64,000 nt of DNA from an uncultured Verrucomicrobia subdivision 3 bacterium (GCA_903850425.1 CAINLR010000176.1:100922-164921); one strand, 5' to 3'; positions 33,815 to 42,318 are shown, counted from the first letter of the stretch. A program made the numbers and translations. Notes: a model not told the origin generated them from the sequence alone.

Positions 33815-34438
33815 ATGAGCAATCTAATCACAAAAAAACACAGCGCCGTCGGCAAGTGGATTCAGCAGGCGATCACCCAACACGAAGCGTTCTACAGCGG
33901 TTTCAATAAACTCAAAGAACATGCCCTGAACGCCGGCATCTTCTTTTTGTCGGCCCAGCAGGCATCGGAGCATGGCGAGTTTGAATCCGAACTGATCGCG
34001 TGCGAAGGCAAGATTTCCCGCACCACGGTCTATCGCTACATCGCCTTTGCCAATGAGGTCTTGGAATGGACCAAGGCGGAAAATCCCAAGCTCACCAGCA
34101 TGGATGATTTGCGCAAGGCGGCCGTGAAGATTGTGCTGCAAAGCCCCAAGGGTTACATCGCGCTATGCCGGCAGCTCTCACTGATGCGCAAGTTCGGCGA
34201 GTATGACGAGGTGAAATACAAGGCCAAGAAGCTTCTCGGCCAGGGCCAGATTGAATTCAACTTTGCGGACCTGGCCACCTCGGTGGAACAGCTCACCCAT
34301 TTCGGCGACGCCAATTACACCTTCAAATATCCCGAGGGCGTGGATGAAACCGAATTCATCAATACCGTGGAACTCAAGCTGGAAGCCGCGCTGAGCACCA
34401 TCCGCCGCCTCAAGAAAACTCAAACCGTTGACGTATGA
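33815..34438 (+). CDS. Early phage protein, helical DNA-binding-like (207 aa)
   Basis: It begins MSNLITKKHSAVGKWIQQAI. The part GKISRTTVYRYIAFANEVLE looks like a helix-turn-helix, and the composition resembles DUF3102-type phage proteins. It ends KKTQTVDV and overlaps the next gene by ATGA. It is possibly involved in replication or regulation. Confidence 0.55.
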   Translation: MSNLITKKHSAVGKWIQQAITQHEAFYSGFNKLKEHALNAGIFFLSAQQASEHGEFESELIACEGKISRTTVYRYIAFANEVLEWTKAENPKLTSMDDLRKAAVKIVLQSPKGYIALCRQLSLMRKFGEYDEVKYKAKKLLGQGQIEFNFADLATSVEQLTHFGDANYTFKYPEGVDETEFINTVELKLEAALSTIRRLKKTQTVDV

Positions 34439-34608
34439 GCGAAACCAAACACGGCCTCACCCGGTGCCCCAAGTGCAAAGAGTTTCACGATGCCACCTGG
34501 GGCTGGAAGCAATGCGAGCGGCAGCAATATTGGGTGCGCCGCAGCGAAGCCCGCTACCGCCGCTCCGCGCCGCGCTGTGCCACCGGGCCGGACGGCCGGC
34601 CGGTCTGA
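34435..34608 (+). CDS. Small zinc-ribbon-like protein (57 aa)
   Basis: This short gene is coupled to the previous one by an ATGA overlap at 34435. It encodes HGLTRCPKCKEFHDATWGWK with CPKC as half of a possible zinc site and two further Cys. The rest is Arg-rich, suggesting nucleic-acid binding. Confidence 0.5.
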   Translation: MSETKHGLTRCPKCKEFHDATWGWKQCERQQYWVRRSEARYRRSAPRCATGPDGRPV

Positions 34609-34627
34609 GTTTTTAATTTTGATTTTT

Positions 34628-34855
34628 ATGACCCGCCTCACTGAAAACTCGCAATGCGCCAAGATCCTCCGCCGGCTGCAACAATCGCCCGGCGAGATGG
34701 TGCCCATGCCTGAACTGGTGGCCGTGAGCGGCAGCTACAACATCCACAGCCGCGTGGATGAGCTGCGCAGCAAGCACGGCATTGAGATCCACAATGAAGT
34801 GGATCTGACCGTCAAGCCGCACATCAGCCGCTACTGGGTTCCCGCTGCGGCCTGA
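34628..34855 (+). CDS. Small helix-turn-helix protein (75 aa)
   Basis: NSQCAKILRRLQQSPGEMVP, then MPELVAVSGSYNIHSRVDEL and RSKHGIEIHNE, is a winged-helix pattern found in small proteins of Mu-like phages that bear a helix-turn-helix near the transposase gene. The wing is formed by HISRYWVP. It could regulate the early operon. Confidence 0.65.
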   Translation: MTRLTENSQCAKILRRLQQSPGEMVPMPELVAVSGSYNIHSRVDELRSKHGIEIHNEVDLTVKPHISRYWVPAAA

Positions 34856-34888
34856 ATTTTGAATTTTTAATTTTGAATTTTTAATTGA

Positions 34889-35152
34889 ATGCCCATCGCT
34901 GAATTCAACTTCGATTTTCTGACGCCTACGGGCATTTCCGAGATCCGCGAACTCTGCCAGCACGCCTATGCGGCCGGCTGGATGCAGCGCGGGCCGGTGA
35001 ACACTGAAGCCCAGATCAATGCCTGGCGGCGGGCCACCATTGGCAGCAAATATTTCGGGACCAAGCGCGACTCGGGAATCCCTTCCCCTCTCCCCCTCGG
35101 GGGAGAGGGCCAGGGTGAGGGGGCCAGCCGCATCAACACCACGACACCATGA
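34889..35152 (+). CDS. Small phage protein with repeat-derived C-terminus (87 aa)
   Basis: The first 60 residues (MPIAEFNFDFLTPTGISEIR; then ELCQHAYAAGWMQRG) look genuine. From about residue 65 the coding sequence consists of the palindromic CCCCTCTCCCCCTCGGGGGA element, giving PSPLPLGGEGQGEGA. Its natural end has probably been replaced by the inserted repeat. It overlaps the next gene by 4 bases. Confidence 0.5.
   Translation: MPIAEFNFDFLTPTGISEIRELCQHAYAAGWMQRGPVNTEAQINAWRRATIGSKYFGTKRDSGIPSPLPLGGEGQGEGASRINTTTP
35085..35121. repeat. Palindromic CCCTCTCC...GGAGAGGG repeat within a small gene
   Basis: CCCCTCTCCCCCTCGGGGGA continues with GAGGGCCAGGGTGAGGG. A close relative occurs at 37611-37643 near the end of the transposase gene. 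Repeats of this type are dispersed in many bacterial genomes. Confidence 0.8.
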
Positions 35153-35316
35153 AACTTGCAACCAAAATCAAAATGCATTGGATCCTCTGGACCAGCCTGG
35201 CCGCCGTGCTGCTGGTCTGCGCGCTGGGCATGTTCGCCGCGCTGATTGGCTGGGGTGCGCTCGAACAATTCTGCGCCGACGCCCTCAACGACAGCGACGC
35301 GGTTACTGACCACTGA
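35149..35316 (+). CDS. Small single-pass membrane protein (55 aa)
   Basis: One membrane segment (WILWTSLAAVLLVCALGMFA, about residues 11-30) lies between a basic N-terminus and an acidic C-terminus. It overlaps the preceding gene by ATGA. It could be an early membrane-active phage protein. No family is recognised. Confidence 0.5.
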   Translation: MKLATKIKMHWILWTSLAAVLLVCALGMFAALIGWGALEQFCADALNDSDAVTDH

Positions 35317-35324
35317 TCACTGGT

Positions 35325-35516
35325 ATGAGCGCCACCACCTCCAAAGTTTCCCCGGAACGCGCCGCCCTGGTGCAAAAGTTCAACCGCGAACTCGGCTGGT
35401 CTTTCCCGGAAGACATCGGCCTGACGGGGCTGGCGATCATGGCCACCTACGCCCGGTCGCGCCGACCGGACATTGCCGATGAAATCCAAGCCCTGGTCGC
35501 CAAGCTCTCCAAATAA
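35325..35516 (+). CDS. Small early phage protein (63 aa)
   Basis: The protein is helical (VSPERAALVQKFNRELGWSF; MATYARSRRPDIADEIQALV). It lies 7 bases upstream of the transposase gene. I do not recognise it. Confidence 0.5.
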   Translation: MSATTSKVSPERAALVQKFNRELGWSFPEDIGLTGLAIMATYARSRRPDIADEIQALVAKLSK

Positions 35517-35523
35517 TTATTTT

Positions 35524-37776
35524 ATGAACGCACTGCTCGAAATCTCCAGCAGGACCACTGAGCCGCCAGTCGCGGAAATCAATCTCGGTAGCAGCCGACG
35601 TGAGGAGGCTCAAACTGGAACTCCGCCGGAAGTCAGAGCGGACTCACGTCCGCTGCTACAGGATTACTTTGGCGCGGCGGACATCGCCCGCGCCCTGGGC
35701 ATGGAGGGCGAGGCCGGCAAGAAAAAGATCAAGCGCACCGCCGCCATTGAGAAATGGCCGAGCCAGATGGATGGCAACAAACTCGTCTTCATCCCGCCGG
35801 CCGCCATCGCCGAACTGATCATCGCCGAGCCCGCCACTTGTCACCCGTCACCCGTCACACCCGTCGTTCGCTTCAGCGACCTCAGCCACAGCGACGAAGC
35901 GCGCACCAAAGTGCTGTTGCGCGAAACCGCCGTGAAATTGCTCACGCAAAATCTTTCGCTCGGCAAGGAAGTAGCCTTGCAGCTCGTGGCCGCGCAGATG
36001 CAAAAAGACCATCCGCTATTCCCCATCAGCACGCGCAGCCTGCGCACCTGGTTCGACAACTACAACGCCAGCGGCATTGACGCCCTGGTGGAACAGAAGC
36101 GCGGCAAGGTGGGCAAGAAACCTTACGCGGCCCAGTTGGAAGAACATCATCTGCTCGCCGCCGCCGCGGCCAGCGTGGAACGCGGGATCAAAGGCCGCTT
36201 GAACATGGCCCGTGGCTTCCGTGATTCTTTGTTGAACAATCCTTCGATCACGGGACCAAGCCGCCTCTGGATGCATGGCGATAACGCCAGCAAATCTTAC
36301 GTGCCGCCGAGCATCCGCGATGCGATCCACGCCCGCGTGGCACCGCTCACGGCCCGTCTGATCCAGCAGGGACCGAAGGCGGTCAAGCTGGATGGCCCTT
36401 ACACGGAATGTTCTTACGAGAATATCCCAGCCGGCCGCGCCTTCACCGCCGATGATATGACGGCCAACTGCTACGTGTGGTGCGAGTGGGCCAACGAACA
36501 AGGCTTCCTGCTCATCCGGCCGCAGATCCTCGCCGCCATGGACGTGGGATCAATGGCCTGGCTCAACATCCGCGCTGTGATGCGCCCCAAAGGGCAATAC
36601 ACCAAGGATGACGTCTGGGGATTAGTCGGTGATATTTTTGACGATTACGGATTGTTTGAAGAAGCGATCTTCGAAGGCGGCATCTGGCAATCCAATGTGG
36701 TGACCGGCCATCAGACCGGGCTGGATGATGACACGCGCTTTGGCGGGCTGAAATCCCTGGGCGTGAAACTGCATCACACCCGCACGCCGCGTGGCAAGAT
36801 CATTGAAACGGCGTTCAACAATCTCCAGCACGCGGCCGATACCGTGCGCGGCTTCTGCGGCCGCATGGAAATGAAGGACTGCCCCGAGGACACCAAGGCC
36901 AACCTCGCCGCCGTGCGCGCCGGCCATGCGCATCCGCGCGAATTCTTCCTGCACATCAACGAATACACCAAGCATCTGGAAGCCGTGATGAACGCGCTGA
37001 ACCACGAGCGCAACGACGGCAAGATTCTGCGCGGCCTGGCCCCGGTGGATAAATGGGCGGAGGACAAGCCCGCGCTGGCCGTGATGCCGGATGACTTCAA
37101 ATGGATGTATCGCGCGGCCTATCGCGTCGTAGCGGCCACGCGCAACGGCATCCGCATCACCGTGGGTAGTGGCAAATACCAGACGCACTACACTTACGCG
37201 AATCCTGAGAAGCTGGAAGTTCAACGCGGCCGTCGCGTGGTGGCCTTCTGGAATGATTACGACCCAGACACCGATGCCGTGATCTACACCATGCGCAACG
37301 GCAAGCCGGACAAATTCATCTGTGTGGCCACGCGCGTGATGGAGATTGGCCGGCTGGATGCCAGCAGCGCCGACATGGGCCGCGAACAGGCCCGGAAGAA
37401 ACTCTCCATGCAGCTCGTGCGCTCCCAGAAGGCGAGCCTGGCCCCGTTCCTCACGCGCCGCGAACGCGTGGTCACCGCGCCGGCCACGAGTGAAGTGCAT
37501 CAGAAATTGCAGATGGTCAAGGCCGACAACCTGGTGAAGCGCAAAGCCGCCGCCACCGTGCGCAAATTCGAAGGCGACGCCAGCGAGCTGCTGAACGCTG
37601 GGCGCGTTTCCCCCTCTCCTGGGGGAGAGGGCCGGGGTGAGGGCGGACAAACCTCTAACCGCATTTCCGCCGTTGAGCAGCCCGCCTGCAACGACGTTGA
37701 ACCCATCGTAGAAACCCCGCGCCAGCCGGTTGAAACTGCGGAATGCCTGGACAGCCTGGACGATTTTTTAGCCTGA
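35524..37776 (+). CDS. Mu-type transposase, MuA-like (750 aa)
   Basis: This is the DDE recombinase for integration and replicative transposition. The N-terminal Mu DNA-binding domain (DYFGAADIARALGMEGEAGK, then IEKWPSQMDG) binds the phage ends. The catalytic core runs from about residue 300, with D340 in AAMDVGSMAWL, E384 in IFEGGIWQSN where most relatives have Asp-Asn-Gly, and E428 in PRGKIIETAFNNLQ. The Mu_transpos_C beta-barrel follows (about 515-610). The C-terminal tail, which in Mu contacts MuB, includes sequence from a dispersed repeat. Residues 22-46 are encoded by another repeat. ATG 35524 is chosen because the longer frame overlaps the preceding gene. Confidence 0.88.
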   Translation: MNALLEISSRTTEPPVAEINLGSSRREEAQTGTPPEVRADSRPLLQDYFGAADIARALGMEGEAGKKKIKRTAAIEKWPSQMDGNKLVFIPPAAIAELIIAEPATCHPSPVTPVVRFSDLSHSDEARTKVLLRETAVKLLTQNLSLGKEVALQLVAAQMQKDHPLFPISTRSLRTWFDNYNASGIDALVEQKRGKVGKKPYAAQLEEHHLLAAAAASVERGIKGRLNMARGFRDSLLNNPSITGPSRLWMHGDNASKSYVPPSIRDAIHARVAPLTARLIQQGPKAVKLDGPYTECSYENIPAGRAFTADDMTANCYVWCEWANEQGFLLIRPQILAAMDVGSMAWLNIRAVMRPKGQYTKDDVWGLVGDIFDDYGLFEEAIFEGGIWQSNVVTGHQTGLDDDTRFGGLKSLGVKLHHTRTPRGKIIETAFNNLQHAADTVRGFCGRMEMKDCPEDTKANLAAVRAGHAHPREFFLHINEYTKHLEAVMNALNHERNDGKILRGLAPVDKWAEDKPALAVMPDDFKWMYRAAYRVVAATRNGIRITVGSGKYQTHYTYANPEKLEVQRGRRVVAFWNDYDPDTDAVIYTMRNGKPDKFICVATRVMEIGRLDASSADMGREQARKKLSMQLVRSQKASLAPFLTRRERVVTAPATSEVHQKLQMVKADNLVKRKAAATVRKFEGDASELLNAGRVSPSPGGEGRGEGGQTSNRISAVEQPACNDVEPIVETPRQPVETAECLDSLDDFLA
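35588..35659. repeat. Palindromic repeat inside the transposase gene
   Basis: GTAGCAGCCGACGTGAGGAG at the left and CGGACTCACGTCCGCTGCTA at the right form the full unit. It is translated as SSRREEAQ...ADSRPLL at the N-terminus of the transposase, just before the DNA-binding domain, where an insertion can be tolerated. Confidence 0.82.
37611..37643. repeat. Palindromic CCCTCTCC...GGAGAGGG repeat near the transposase C-terminus
   Basis: CCCCTCTCCTGGGGGAGAGG continues with GCCGGGGTGAGGG, giving SPSPGGEGRGEGG in the protein. It belongs to the same family as 35085-35121. Confidence 0.8.
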
Positions 37777-37816
37777 CGAATTAACCCCACAACAACAACG
37801 AACCACGAGGACCAAC

Positions 37817-39007
37817 GTGAGCACCATTACCGAAAATCCCACTATTGCCCCAGCCACTGCCGAAGAACCCGTGCCGCAACTGAACAACGGCAACAACGTC
37901 CGCGCCAGTTGGAATCTGAGCCTAGACCACATCCGCGCCAACATCCAGACCTATGGCACCGAAGCCAAGGCCGCGCTGATCACCGCCTATCTCTGGTGCA
38001 TTGACCCGCGCCATCCGCTCGCCAAGCCGGACTTCGCCAAGCGCGTGGGCACGAGCGACAACACCCTCTACAAGCTCTACACCGGCAAATATAACCATCC
38101 CACCACGGGCGATAAAATGGGGCCGAGCGCGGAACTGGTGCGCAACATCGCCAAGTTTCTGGAGCTGGAAAAAGAACGGTTCACCAGCGGCGAAACGAAG
38201 CTGGTCATCACCCCCACGTTGAAGAAGATCGTCACCGCGTGCGATCTGGCGCGTGAAAGCCAGTCCATCGTGTTCGTGGTGGGCCCGTCGCACGTCGGCA
38301 AAACGTGGGCATTGGAGCGGCATTACACGCCGAACAATAATCATGGCCGAACCATCTACACGCGTCTGCAAGCCGCCAGCGGATTGGGCGGGATGATCCG
38401 CCGCATGGCCGAGAGCGTGGGCGTGAGCCCCAAGTCCAACACCGCTGATCTAGTGCGCCGCATCAAGGATGCCGTCACCGAAGACATGCTGTGGATCGTG
38501 GATGAAGTCCATTTGCTGAGCCACACTTACCGCGCCGGCAGTTTCCACAACTGCATGGAGGTCTTGCGCGAGATCCACGATGAAACCCGCATGGGCATGG
38601 TCCTGAGCTTCACCTTGCTGGACCAGGTGAAAGCCGCATCCCAAAAGGAGCTGCAACAGCTCTGGCGCCGGGGCGTGCATAAAGTGATGTTGCCGGCCAT
38701 GCCCACCAAGGGCGACATCGCGGCCATCCTCCAACACAACGGACTGGAATTTCCCGCCACGGATTTGAAGATCAGCGTCGCCTTCAAGGATGCCAGCAAC
38801 CGCAAGCAGGTGATTGAGGAAACGCCCTACGAAATCCTGCGCCAAGTGGCCAAGAATGAAGCGCTGCTGGCGATCACCGAACGCCTGCGCTACGCCCGCA
38901 AGCTGGCCAACAAGGCCGGCGAGAAACTGGACTGGAAACATTTCGTCACCGCCCACCTGCTGATCGCCAAACAGAGCGAGCCGGAAGGTGAGTGGGACAC
39001 CAAATAA
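37817..39007 (+). CDS. AAA ATPase, MuB-like transposition target protein (396 aa)
   Basis: MuB binds target DNA and stimulates MuA. Residues 25-115 contain a helix-turn-helix (PDFAKRVGTSDNTLYKLYTG). The AAA core has Walker A GPSHVGKT near residue 157 and Walker B MLWIVDEVH near residue 218, then ELQQLWRRGVHKVMLP. The C-terminal helical domain ends at HFVTAHLLIAKQSEPEGEWD. It starts at GTG 37817 after the repeated leader AGGACCAAC and follows the transposase by 40 bases. Confidence 0.85.
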   Translation: MSTITENPTIAPATAEEPVPQLNNGNNVRASWNLSLDHIRANIQTYGTEAKAALITAYLWCIDPRHPLAKPDFAKRVGTSDNTLYKLYTGKYNHPTTGDKMGPSAELVRNIAKFLELEKERFTSGETKLVITPTLKKIVTACDLARESQSIVFVVGPSHVGKTWALERHYTPNNNHGRTIYTRLQAASGLGGMIRRMAESVGVSPKSNTADLVRRIKDAVTEDMLWIVDEVHLLSHTYRAGSFHNCMEVLREIHDETRMGMVLSFTLLDQVKAASQKELQQLWRRGVHKVMLPAMPTKGDIAAILQHNGLEFPATDLKISVAFKDASNRKQVIEETPYEILRQVAKNEALLAITERLRYARKLANKAGEKLDWKHFVTAHLLIAKQSEPEGEWDTK

Positions 39008-39009
39008 CC

Positions 39010-39033
39010 GTAGGAGACGAGGTGACGAGTCTC
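39010..39033. repeat. Palindromic repeat half-unit after the MuB-like gene
   Basis: GTAGGAGACGAGGTGACGAG followed by TCTC is the same as the left half of the element at 10138. It lies in the gap after MuB. Confidence 0.7.
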
Positions 39034-39069
39034 AAATCAACCAACAGCAGAAACAACGAAAGGACCAAC

Positions 39070-39357
39070 ATGCCAAAATCACAAATTCACCCAAATCAGC
39101 CCGTCGTCATTGACCGTAATGGCGATGCTAGGTTCAAGGAAAACGCAATTGTTCGGATGCTTTTAGATCATGGCGGCTTCGATATGAACAAGCTCGCGCT
39201 GATGAGATTTGACCAGGAAGATCGCGAACAGTTCGCGCAGCTAATCGGCTATTCCGTCTCTGGATTTTCTGAACTCAGCTATGCCAGCACTCAAAAATGC
39301 GAGCAGGCATTTGATGATCTAAAAGCCCTTCAAACCACCAAAAAACCAACCAAATAG
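39070..39357 (+). CDS. Hypothetical early phage protein (95 aa)
   Basis: ATG 39070 is preceded by AGGACCAAC, the leader that also precedes the MuB-like gene and three others, so this start is preferred over a longer frame from 38992. The protein is mixed (AIVRMLLDHGGFDMNKLALM; RFDQEDREQFAQLIGYSVSG) and ends in a basic TTKKPTK tail. Its function is unknown. Confidence 0.55.
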   Translation: MPKSQIHPNQPVVIDRNGDARFKENAIVRMLLDHGGFDMNKLALMRFDQEDREQFAQLIGYSVSGFSELSYASTQKCEQAFDDLKALQTTKKPTK

Positions 39358-39364
39358 GACCAAT

Positions 39365-39658
39365 ATGGCAAAGATTTCAACGAAGGAACCGGCAGACCGC
39401 CTATTCAAAATGGAGCTTTCCCACGCGGAAGTGATTGCCCTGGTGAACTGGCACACGGCACAGGTCAAAAACACCACCAAGCGCTTTGGCGCTGCCGCGA
39501 TGGAAATGCAGAAATTCAACGTCATTCCGAATGGGAAAAATCTGAAATCCCTTCACACCCTGGCTAAAGAACAGATTGAAAGCCATGCCGCCCGAGGTCG
39601 GGAATTGATCGGGATCATCAAGATCCAAAACTGCAACCAACAGCAACCAACCAAATAG
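39365..39658 (+). CDS. Hypothetical early phage protein (97 aa)
   Basis: A helical protein (LFKMELSHAEVIALVNWHTA; GKNLKSLHTLAKEQIESHAA). The stop-leader-start segment CAACCAAATAGGACCAAYATG is nearly identical at both of its ends, so gene duplication of the junction or a shared translation signal is likely. Its function is unknown. Confidence 0.55.
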   Translation: MAKISTKEPADRLFKMELSHAEVIALVNWHTAQVKNTTKRFGAAAMEMQKFNVIPNGKNLKSLHTLAKEQIESHAARGRELIGIIKIQNCNQQQPTK

Positions 39659-39665
39659 GACCAAC

Positions 39666-39989
39666 ATGAAAGACAAGGAAGAATTGAAAGAAGACGCCGG
39701 CCTGGTGCGGGATCTCGTGGCCATGTGCGGCGTGGATTTCCCCACCAACTTCGAACGCGATCTGCGCGACGGCCTTTTCCGCAAGGCATTCACGCTGGTG
39801 CCCAAGATGGAAACGCATCACGTCCGCCGCATCAATGAAGCGCTGTGCGAGATGGATTTCCCCAGCGAAGTGGCGCTGGGCTTGCGCCAGGCCACGCTCA
39901 CCCGCCTCGCCCGCCATCACGATCTGAAAGCGTTCCGCAAAGTGGAAATGCCCAAGGTCAGCGTGCCGTCGAAAACCCAGCATAATTGA
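39666..39989 (+). CDS. Hypothetical early phage protein (107 aa)
   Basis: It begins MKDKEELKEDAGLVRDLVAM and has further helical sequence (HHVRRINEALCEMDFPSEVA; RQATLTRLARHHDLKAFRKV). It is preceded by the AGGACCAAC leader. The family was not recognised. Confidence 0.55.
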   Translation: MKDKEELKEDAGLVRDLVAMCGVDFPTNFERDLRDGLFRKAFTLVPKMETHHVRRINEALCEMDFPSEVALGLRQATLTRLARHHDLKAFRKVEMPKVSVPSKTQHN

Positions 39990-39993
39990 CCTT

Positions 39994-40428
39994 ATGCATA
40001 TCTCGAAAATCACCATTGGCCGGCTGTTCAACCTGGGCAACTACGAACACATCCGCTACGAGTTGACCGTGGACGTGCAGCCCGGCGAAGCCACGGCGGC
40101 CCTGCGCGGCACTGAGAATCTGTTGCGTGCGCTCAACCCCAAGCGCCCCAGCGGCGTGGCGACGGATTCGGAACTCGCCCAGGCGAAAAGCAAGATTGAG
40201 CTGATCCGCTCCATGACCGATGAAGCCGTCCGCCGCAATTACGGCATGTCCAAATACGGCTGCATTCGGAAATTTACCGCCGATCTGGCGGATGCCGTCT
40301 CCAAAACCGAGCACTGGAATGCCCGCCAACGCGCCGCGCGCAAACGGTTCGATGATCTCGGCGGTGCCAGCCAATACCGCGATGCCAAACTGGACTGGCA
40401 GGACTTTGATGAGGATTACTATGAATAA
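39994..40428 (+). CDS. Hypothetical early phage protein (144 aa)
   Basis: The N-terminal strand-rich part (HISKITIGRLFNLGNYEHIR; YELTVDVQPGEATAAL) resembles small single-stranded-DNA-binding or replication accessory proteins of phages. The rest is helical and basic (KYGCIRKFTADLADAVSKTE), ending in an acidic DEDYYE tail. It overlaps the next gene by 8 bases. Confidence 0.5.
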   Translation: MHISKITIGRLFNLGNYEHIRYELTVDVQPGEATAALRGTENLLRALNPKRPSGVATDSELAQAKSKIELIRSMTDEAVRRNYGMSKYGCIRKFTADLADAVSKTEHWNARQRAARKRFDDLGGASQYRDAKLDWQDFDEDYYE

Positions 40429-40921
40429 AATCCTGATCAAGAAAGTTAGCAAGCCGGGTGTGGATTCGGAGATGTTTCGTGCTTACAAAGACGACGGGGC
40501 AGAGCCATCAGCACGGACCACACTAAAGGTTTCGGCGAGTGCCACGGGCGGCACTGAGTTTGGTGCCATCCGCTGCGCCGCCAAGGCGTTCAAACGCTAC
40601 GTGGAACCCGGCGGCGATCTGAATGAGATCGAAACCCGCATCAAGCTGACTCCCGACCAGCATATTGACTATCTCTGGGTAGCGGAACTCTCGCCCAAAA
40701 GCCCGTGCGATCATACTCATCCGATGGCCAATCATTCATGGATCAGTGCTGCCATGGGCTTGCCAGATTCAGAACAAAGCGTGTTAGTCCATGCCCCGGA
40801 TGCCGATGAACCAGTCTGGCTCGGTTTTCACGATGGCGAATGCTGGCGCTGGGCCAGCGCTGAGCGCATCGAGACGGAAGTGACGCACTGGATGACCATC
40901 CCGGAACCGCCAACGGCATGA
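40421..40921 (+). CDS. DUF551-like phage protein (166 aa)
   Basis: The C-terminal 60 residues (WISAAMGLPDSEQSVLVHAP, then VWLGFHDGECWRWA and VTHWMTIPEPP) match the DUF551 pattern common in phages. The N-terminal part is unfamiliar. ATG 40421 overlaps the previous stop and is preferred over the longer frame. Confidence 0.65.
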   Translation: MNKILIKKVSKPGVDSEMFRAYKDDGAEPSARTTLKVSASATGGTEFGAIRCAAKAFKRYVEPGGDLNEIETRIKLTPDQHIDYLWVAELSPKSPCDHTHPMANHSWISAAMGLPDSEQSVLVHAPDADEPVWLGFHDGECWRWASAERIETEVTHWMTIPEPPTA

Positions 40922-41349
40922 AAGCTATCAGCCTCCATCAGCCCTGGGCATCGGCCGTGGCCTTTGGCGTGAAGACAATTGAGACGCGCGGCTGGCGGAC
41001 GAATCATTTAGGGCCAATCGCTATCCATGCTGCCAAACGCAAGACTCCAGGTCAGTGCGGCATCTACAAGTATTTGATAGCTACTCATGACGACATTCTG
41101 CTGGCGTTTAGCGAACAAATGATCGCATTCGAGTTTGACGATCTGCCCTTTGGCGCGGTCATCGCGACCGCGCAGATTCGTGCCGTTGGCAACATGAGTT
41201 TTCTAGATCTGGAAAAATTATCGGATGCTGAGCTTGCATTGGGAGATTATTCGGCCGGGCGCTTTTTCTGGAAATTAACGGACGTCGTTAAACTGCAAAA
41301 ACCGATCCCGGCCATCGGCCATCAGGGGTTTTTCAACGTGGAACTATGA
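40918..41349 (+). CDS. ASCH-domain protein (143 aa)
   Basis: The sequence AISLHQPWASAVAFGVKTIE, then TRGWRTNHLGPIAIHAAKR and PFGAVIATAQI, is a good match to ASCH domains, which have a PUA-like fold and are thought to bind RNA or modified nucleotides. It is coupled to the genes on both sides by ATGA overlaps. Its role in the phage is unknown. Confidence 0.75.
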   Translation: MKAISLHQPWASAVAFGVKTIETRGWRTNHLGPIAIHAAKRKTPGQCGIYKYLIATHDDILLAFSEQMIAFEFDDLPFGAVIATAQIRAVGNMSFLDLEKLSDAELALGDYSAGRFFWKLTDVVKLQKPIPAIGHQGFFNVEL

Positions 41350-41612
41350 AAACGATCATCAACATCGGCGGCCGGCAATGGATCGCCCCAGATGCCGCCA
41401 AGGCCGCGAAAGTGGCTGACCTGCTGAACGATTTCCAGCCGATCAACCGCGATTGGCGAAACTCCAAAAAGACCATCTACGTGATTGGCCGCGGCGCCGA
41501 TCACCAAGTGTCCATTCAGGGAATTCCCGAGGATATCCACCTGGTTAAAAACATCCAGGACGCGGTGAAATTGCGCGATGCGAGTGATGAGAAATCACTA
41601 GATACGATATGA
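41346..41612 (+). CDS. Hypothetical early phage protein (88 aa)
   Basis: A small alpha/beta protein (MKTIINIGGRQWIAPDAAKA; KKTIYVIGRGADHQVSIQGI). It overlaps both neighbours by 4 bases. It is one of a run of small proteins of unknown function that could include an anti-CRISPR. Confidence 0.5.
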   Translation: MKTIINIGGRQWIAPDAAKAAKVADLLNDFQPINRDWRNSKKTIYVIGRGADHQVSIQGIPEDIHLVKNIQDAVKLRDASDEKSLDTI

Positions 41613-41845
41613 GCTGCGAGCGCAAATGGAAATCCAAGCTGGCCATCAAAAATGGGGTGCAGACGTCTTCGTTCGTGGAGCAATATACCTTTGATCGGGC
41701 GGATGTCGTTGCCCATCTGGAGAAACTCAGCCGCCGGGCTGAATCGCTGGATCTAGGCAACAAACGCTTGAAAGAGCTGCTGGAGGCCGCGCTGAAGGGT
41801 TCCACGGCCAATAAAGTGACGATTACTAAGACTATCCTGTCATGA
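41609..41845 (+). CDS. Hypothetical early phage protein (78 aa)
   Basis: It starts MSCERKWKSKLAIKNGVQTS and contains a coiled-coil-like helix (RADVVAHLEKLSRRAESLDL; KRLKELLEAALKG). It is coupled to neighbours by ATGA overlaps. Its function is unknown. Confidence 0.5.
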   Translation: MSCERKWKSKLAIKNGVQTSSFVEQYTFDRADVVAHLEKLSRRAESLDLGNKRLKELLEAALKGSTANKVTITKTILS

Positions 41846-42318
41846 GCGTCGCCGAACTCATTGAAAACGTCCTGCGCGCCATCCTGGCAGCCTTCTATCG
41901 GGATCGCGCCGAGGATTTCTTCCGGGATCGCCACGCGCTCACCCGCGCCATTGCCCGTTACGGCGTGGAATGCCACTCGCGCGGATGGGAGTTCAGCACC
42001 CTCAGCATCCAGACGGAACTGCTCGCGCTGCTCAACCAGATCCGGAAACAGAAGGCGGACATCAAATATCTGCCGGTTTATCTGGAAGGCGCAGTAGATC
42101 GCCACATCCGCGTGCGGGCCGAGGAGCTGAGCGCCCATGCCAAGCTGGGGCGCAACATCGTCAAACGCACCGTGGGCGGCATCCAGCCGGCCGCTGTGCG
42201 CGAGGCCACGGCCGTGGAAACGCTGGCCGCGCTCTACAAAGCCCAGCGTCGCGTCAAAGCCCAGCGCAAATCGGCCCTGAAACCCATCGTCAAAGAAGCC
42301 CAGCAATCTCTGTTATGA
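41842..42318 (+). CDS. Hypothetical helical phage protein (158 aa)
   Basis: The protein is nearly all helical and basic (MSVAELIENVLRAILAAFYR; RIRKQKADIK-like; KSALKPIVKEAQQSLL). It overlaps neighbours by ATGA. No family is recognised. Confidence 0.5.
   Translation: MSVAELIENVLRAILAAFYRDRAEDFFRDRHALTRAIARYGVECHSRGWEFSTLSIQTELLALLNQIRKQKADIKYLPVYLEGAVDRHIRVRAEELSAHAKLGRNIVKRTVGGIQPAAVREATAVETLAALYKAQRRVKAQRKSALKPIVKEAQQSLL

Noticed and set aside
33522..33815. Minus-strand frame of 97 codons with protein-like sequence in the early operon
   Set aside because: It starts at TTG and lies opposite a plus-strand gene with a strong AGGAGG leader within a coupled operon, so the plus strand was preferred; the choice is not certain.
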